Below the pieces are notes generated by a model. The model was not told where the DNA came from. It searched no databases and worked only from the letters and a program-made list of their open reading frames with translations. Below, piece by piece: positions 15,430 to 18,409 of a stretch of 18,409 nucleotides of DNA. Positions within the stretch are counted from its first letter, which is position 1; the number at the start of each line of letters is the position of its first letter. A program made the position numbers and the translations under genes. This DNA comes from an uncultured Bacilli bacterium (lineage in GTDB: Bacteria; Bacillota_I; Bacilli_A; RF39; UBA660), in contig CANQER010000005.1 in NCBI GenBank assembly GCA_947595415.1, forward strand, positions 1 through 18,409, written 5' to 3'.

Positions 15430-16755
15430 CTATCCATTATTTGAAATATTAGGATTTTGATTTATTGGTGTTACGACATTAGGCTGACTCACATTTTGGT
15501 TTATTGGTCTTACCACACCACCTACATTTTGATTAACCATATTAGAACTTACAACCCTATTTTGATTAACTATGTTTTGACTTTGAACAGTTTGATTTTG
15601 AACATTTGGATTAACGTTTTGAACATTTGGAGTTTGGGTATTAGTATTTACTACTTGTTGGTTATTCATAATAGTTGGATCAACACTATCTTCATGATCA
15701 GCCAAAGTTGCAATATTTTTAGGTAAGATAACTCCTTGAGTTTCTAGATAATCAATTAGATAAGGACTTGGATTATTTTTAATAACACTACCTTCAGCTG
15801 TCTTACGATAGATAGTATTAGAACGAGCTTTATTATCCTTATCAACATAAAATTCTGTTACTTCAGCAATTTCTCTTATAAAACGTTTTGTTTCTTTATC
15901 TTGATATCCTCTAATATATATCCCAAGTTGAACGTATCTATGAATAGATGCTAGAAATTGTTCAATATCTTGATTTGTTTCTAGTAAGCTATACATACGA
16001 TTGGGAATTGAAGCTGCCTTATCAGCATGGATAGTTGATAAGATGTAGTGTCCTGATGAAATTGAGTTACGAACTGCCATAACAGCTTCTGCACTACGTA
16101 CTTCTGATAGTAATATCCATTTAGGATTTTGACGCATACAAGTTACTAAAACATCAGAATAAGAAGCAATATTATTAGTTTTCATAGCGACAATATCACG
16201 AGTTGGATAAATACGATCTAAGTGTAGTTCTAGGGTATCTTCAATAGTAATAACTTTTTCATTTTCTTTTATTTTAGAAGCTAAATATTTAACAAATTCT
16301 GTTTTACCACTACCAGTTTCTCCACAAACTATTATATTACAATGTCCTTCAATACATTTAATCAATAAATCATGGATATCTAAAGTAATGTATTTATCAG
16401 CTAATATCTTGTTTCGTTCCAAACGAATTTTAGCTGGAGTCTTACGTACAACGCAAGCAATACCATTAGTAGCAATAGAATCATGAACGAAATTAAGACG
16501 TAACTCAGCACTTTCAGCATCAAGGAAAGGATGAGCCATATTAAACGTTTTACCCATTACGTTAGCACATTGGAAAGCTAATTTTTCCATAAAAGCATTA
16601 TTAACGTTAGGGTTTTCTGTTCGATATATACCTGATGATAAAGTTTTTAACCAAACTTGTCCACCATTACTATAAGACACGTCTGTAATATCATCGTTTT
16701 TTAAGTATTCTTCTAATGGTCCCCAATCTATTTGCGAAAATAAGTTATCATTCAT
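15430..16755 (-). CDS. tadA: TadA/VirB11-family secretion ATPase with Asn/Gln-rich tail
   Basis: This is a 441-residue cytoplasmic hexameric-type ATPase that powers pilus assembly or secretion. Walker A is GETGSGKT (145-152), the acidic box region is VITIEDTLELHLDR, Walker B is WILLSEVRSAEA, and the His box is GHYILSTIHAD. The order and spacing fit the TadA/CpaF branch, and the TadB/TadC neighbours support TadA rather than VirB11. The ATG at 16755 is chosen because GGTGG lies five bases upstream; the GTG at 16764 is the alternative. It overlaps the CpaB-like stop by eight bases. The last 78 residues are a low-complexity Asn/Gln/Val/Pro tail, absent from ordinary TadA proteins. The catalytic core appears complete. 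Confidence 0.92.
   Translation of the reverse strand: MNDNLFSQIDWGPLEEYLKNDDITDVSYSNGGQVWLKTLSSGIYRTENPNVNNAFMEKLAFQCANVMGKTFNMAHPFLDAESAELRLNFVHDSIATNGIACVVRKTPAKIRLERNKILADKYITLDIHDLLIKCIEGHCNIIVCGETGSGKTEFVKYLASKIKENEKVITIEDTLELHLDRIYPTRDIVAMKTNNIASYSDVLVTCMRQNPKWILLSEVRSAEAVMAVRNSISSGHYILSTIHADKAASIPNRMYSLLETNQDIEQFLASIHRYVQLGIYIRGYQDKETKRFIREIAEVTEFYVDKDNKARSNTIYRKTAEGSVIKNNPSPYLIDYLETQGVILPKNIATLADHEDSVDPTIMNNQQVVNTNTQTPNVQNVNPNVQNQTVQSQNIVNQNRVVSSNMVNQNVGGVVRPINQNVSQPNVVTPINQNPNISNNG
15433..15666 (-). repeat. Low-complexity Asn/Gln repeat tract at the TadA C-terminus
   Basis: The DNA encodes repeated short units such as NVQN, QNIVNQN and PINQN, with two clear copies of PINQN near the end. 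It forms an Asn/Gln-rich, probably disordered tail. The AAT/CAA-rich repeats at DNA level could expand or contract by slippage. Confidence 0.75.
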
Positions 16756-17632
16756 TTGTACCACCAGTTGTATCTTCTGTTGTAGTATTTTCGTTATTAG
16801 TTGTACTATCTGTTACACTAGGTGTAGTATTAGGTGTGTTTTCTGGTAAAGCATCTTCCTTAACATCTTTTGTTTTAGCTTCAATAAAGGATCTTAAATC
16901 ACTACTACTTACATAAGTAGCTGTATTTACATCAATATTAGTTCCTCCACGTGGTACTGGGAATAATTCAACAGAATATTCATTTCCCATAAATGAAGCT
17001 TTTCTAAGTAATAAGTGAATATCTTCTGGTACTCCAAAGATAATGGTTGCTGGAGTACGTTGGTTTTCTGTATTTTCAAATACATCACGACCAGTATTGT
17101 CAATAACTGCTAAAACTTTAACGTTACTAACTAACTTACCAACCATAATTTCTCCATTATCATTTTCAGCTTTCATATAAATATCAATTATATTTCCTGG
17201 CATAATTGAATTACCATAAGTTGAATTGATATCAACTGGGAAGTTATATGGTTTTTCACCATCTTTTACTTCAACAAATACTGCATCTGGTAGTGATTCA
17301 CTAGCAATTACTGTGTCTGTGAAAAACATACTACCAGCTGGTATAACACTATTTACGTTAGATGACTTACCAATAACTTGGTTAGCATATCTAACTACAT
17401 TTTCTGATACTGAAATAGCTGGAACCTCAATGGTTGTAACCATATCTGCAGTTATCTCAGTTCTAGGTTGAATTGTTACCTTAGCAACAGGAACTGATAC
17501 AGGTTTAACAGCATTATTTATTTGACTACTATAAGTAAAATAAAGTATTCCTAAACCTAGTACAACACCTATAATTGTAACTGTATTTTTGTTTCTAAAA
17601 AATCTTTTTAAACTCATCATAATATTATTCAT
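16748..17632 (-). CDS. cpaB: CpaB/RcpC-like SAF-domain pilus assembly protein
   Basis: This 294-residue protein has one N-terminal membrane helix (about 17-34) and a SAF-like domain (about 45-108, with PVAKVTIQPRTEIT and VIPAGSMFFTDTV). A second beta domain (about 115-230) contains MPGNIIDIYM and ATIIFGVPEDIHLLLRKA, as in CpaB/RcpC. It ends in a Thr/Asn/Glu-rich tail (about 258-294). CpaB normally couples the inner platform to outer parts and is proposed to bind cell-wall glycan; in a Gram-positive cell it would face the wall. The ATG at 17632 is preferred over an upstream in-frame ATG at 17677 because GAGGG lies six bases before it and it puts the helix near the N-terminus. It overlaps tadA by eight bases. 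Confidence 0.88.
   Translation of the reverse strand: MNNIMMSLKRFFRNKNTVTIIGVVLGLGILYFTYSSQINNAVKPVSVPVAKVTIQPRTEITADMVTTIEVPAISVSENVVRYANQVIGKSSNVNSVIPAGSMFFTDTVIASESLPDAVFVEVKDGEKPYNFPVDINSTYGNSIMPGNIIDIYMKAENDNGEIMVGKLVSNVKVLAVIDNTGRDVFENTENQRTPATIIFGVPEDIHLLLRKASFMGNEYSVELFPVPRGGTNIDVNTATYVSSSDLRSFIEAKTKDVKEDALPENTPNTTPSVTDSTTNNENTTTEDTTGGTNE
16761..16765 (-). promoter_or_regulatory. Ribosome binding site fixing the TadA start
   Basis: The minus strand reads GGTGG five bases before the ATG at 16755, inside the end of the CpaB-like gene. It overlaps the alternative GTG start at 16764, so the ATG is favoured. Confidence 0.6.
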
Positions 17633-17638
17633 ACTTTT

Positions 17639-17643
17639 CCCTC
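17639..17643 (-). promoter_or_regulatory. Ribosome binding site fixing the CpaB-like start
   Basis: The minus strand reads GAGGG within AAAGAGGGAAAAGT, six bases before the ATG at 17632. The longer start at 17677 would begin inside the upstream gene and place 15 extra residues before the membrane anchor, so it is rejected. Confidence 0.7.
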
Positions 17644-17651
17644 TTTCTATT

Positions 17652-18053
17652 CTAATATGGAGTTTCCAATATAGCATCTATTTTATTTTCTATATTGAAG
17701 TCAATTTCTTCATTGGTTACATTACCTGTTTCTGTACTAGTTACTTTAATACTTACTTTAGGTGGTAACTCATTTACATCGTATATTTCAATACGATATG
17801 TCTTAGCTAAGTTGGCATTTTCAGCAAATCTTCTGACGAAATTTTCAACGAATTTTTCACGATCAATTCTAATTATTCCTTCAGAACGATAAGCTCCTAT
17901 ATCAAATGCATCAAACATGGCAGCTTCAGTTGTTTCTCTTAATAGGTGAACATTGTGTTCATCTGTGTTGGTAAGTGATTGGAATAAGAATACAAAAGCA
18001 ATCGCTACAACACCCATTACTACAACAAATACTGCCCAAAACGATTCTTTCAT
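17652..18053 (-). CDS. Small pilin-like / TadE-like membrane protein
   Basis: This 133-residue protein starts MKESFWAVFVVVMG, with one membrane helix (about 5-26) and a small exported domain with beta strands (YRIEIYDV and VSIKVTST). It shares the Met-Lys-Glu start and single-helix layout with the pilin-like proteins near 13 kb but lacks their Cys pair and detailed motifs. It begins three bases after, and in frame with, the stop of the upstream gene, and ends 19 bases before the CpaB-like start. The ribosome binding site is weak or distant (AAAGGAGATG about 12 bases upstream). A minor pilin or assembly role is inferred from context; no precise family is recognised. Confidence 0.68.
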   Translation of the reverse strand: MKESFWAVFVVVMGVVAIAFVFLFQSLTNTDEHNVHLLRETTEAAMFDAFDIGAYRSEGIIRIDREKFVENFVRRFAENANLAKTYRIEIYDVNELPPKVSIKVTSTETGNVTNEEIDFNIENKIDAILETPY

Positions 18054-18056
18054 ACT

Positions 18057-18409
18057 CTACCATTCATCTCCTTTCACACAGCTACCATAGTTTTGGTTAA
18101 GACCACAGCCACTAAATAGGCGTCTATATGTTTCTCTTACAAACTTACTCTTACAATTTAGACCATCGACACAGTCCATATTGAAATCATCGTAAGCGTT
18201 TTTATTGTTGTACTCTCTTATTTCTTTCATGGTTGCTGCATTAAGTTCTATTGTATATAGAGGTGATAATTTATATATATCTTCACCTTTTCTTTGTCCT
18301 CTTGCGTTAGTTATATAGTTTTCGTTATTAATCCAGTTTTCTCCTGGTTCACGTCCATTTCCACTTTGACCTGGGAATGGATCTGTTAAGTCTATTGGTC
18401 TATATACTA
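18057..18409 (-). CDS. C-terminal part of an unrecognised, probably exported Cys-containing protein (cut by window edge)
   Basis: An open frame enters from the right edge (first full codon at 18407) and ends in TAG at 18057-18059, giving 116 residues. It has the pieces YRPIDLTDPFPG and GREPGENW near its start, then a mostly polar region with four Cys in DCVDGLNC and SGCGLNQNYGSC contexts, ending KGDEW. No membrane helix is present in this part. The Cys pattern and the position before a pilin-like gene suggest an extracellular domain, possibly a large surface subunit or adhesin of the appendage. I do not recognise the family, and the start and N-terminal domains lie outside the window. The following ATG comes only three bases after this stop, so the genes are co-transcribed. 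Confidence 0.75.
   Translation of the reverse strand, partial: VYRPIDLTDPFPGQSGNGREPGENWINNENYITNARGQRKGEDIYKLSPLYTIELNAATMKEIREYNNKNAYDDFNMDCVDGLNCKSKFVRETYRRLFSGCGLNQNYGSCVKGDEW

Noticed and set aside
3490..17892. Plus-strand open frames of 60-130 codons scattered through the window
   Set aside because: They lie antisense to well-supported genes, have low-complexity or hydrophobic translations caused by the opposite strand's codons, and lack ribosome binding sites and recognisable motifs.
1..18409. Complete conjugative or integrative element
   Set aside because: No relaxase, integrase, oriT-like feature, partition gene or attachment repeat could be recognised within the window; the possibility remains that they lie outside.
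1..18409. CRISPR array, tRNA, rRNA or insertion sequence
   Set aside because: No regularly spaced direct repeats, no cloverleaf or rRNA-like stretch and no transposase frame were seen; nearly all bases are in minus-strand genes.

Overview
All genes in this AT-rich window are on the minus strand, so transcription runs from the right end (18409) to the left end (1). Genes are tightly packed, with start/stop overlaps of the TAATG type and Shine-Dalgarno sequences of the AGGAGG/GGTGAT type. Stops include TAG and TGA, and Trp is read from TGG, so the standard bacterial code fits. I see no outer-membrane component such as a secretin or VirB7/B9/B10-like protein. Together this suggests an uncultured low-GC Firmicute (Bacilli-type, possibly a gut Erysipelotrichales/RF39-like lineage). 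That placement is inference; no taxonomic marker gene is present.

The window looks like one continuous secretion or surface-appendage locus built from two machine types. The right half (about 18.4 to 11.6 kb) is a Tad/type IV-pilus-like module. In transcription order it holds the C-terminus of a Cys-containing protein, a small pilin-like membrane protein, a CpaB/RcpC-type SAF protein, a TadA/VirB11 ATPase with an Asn/Gln-rich tail, two T2SSF membrane proteins (TadB-like and TadC-like), a 57-residue Flp-like pilin, two tandem paralogous pilin-like proteins, and a TadZ/CpaE-like protein with a degenerate Walker A.

The left half (about 11.55 to 0.2 kb) is a Gram-positive conjugation-type T4SS module. 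It holds a VirB2-like two-helix pilin, a secreted protein ending in a homologous VirB2-like hairpin, a VirB6/TrbL-like channel protein, a PrgI/VirB3-like protein, VirB4 split into two adjacent ORFs, a membrane-anchored SpoIID+CHAP cell-wall hydrolase (VirB1 role), a lipoprotein with an added C-terminal helix, and a VirD4/TraG coupling ATPase. No relaxase, integrase or transposase is visible.

Consensus-like sigma-A promoters sit in the junctions just before the Flp pilin and the VirB2-like pilin. A hairpin plus T-run follows the VirB2-like gene, and an extended -10 follows that. This would allow the two pilins to be made in excess over the assembly machinery. Working model (inference): TadA, TadB, TadC, TadZ and CpaB assemble a Flp-like fibre, while VirB4, B6, B3 and D4 form a membrane channel or second fibre with VirB2-like subunits, and the SpoIID/CHAP protein opens the wall. 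Whether the two halves form one machine or two co-inherited machines cannot be decided from sequence alone.
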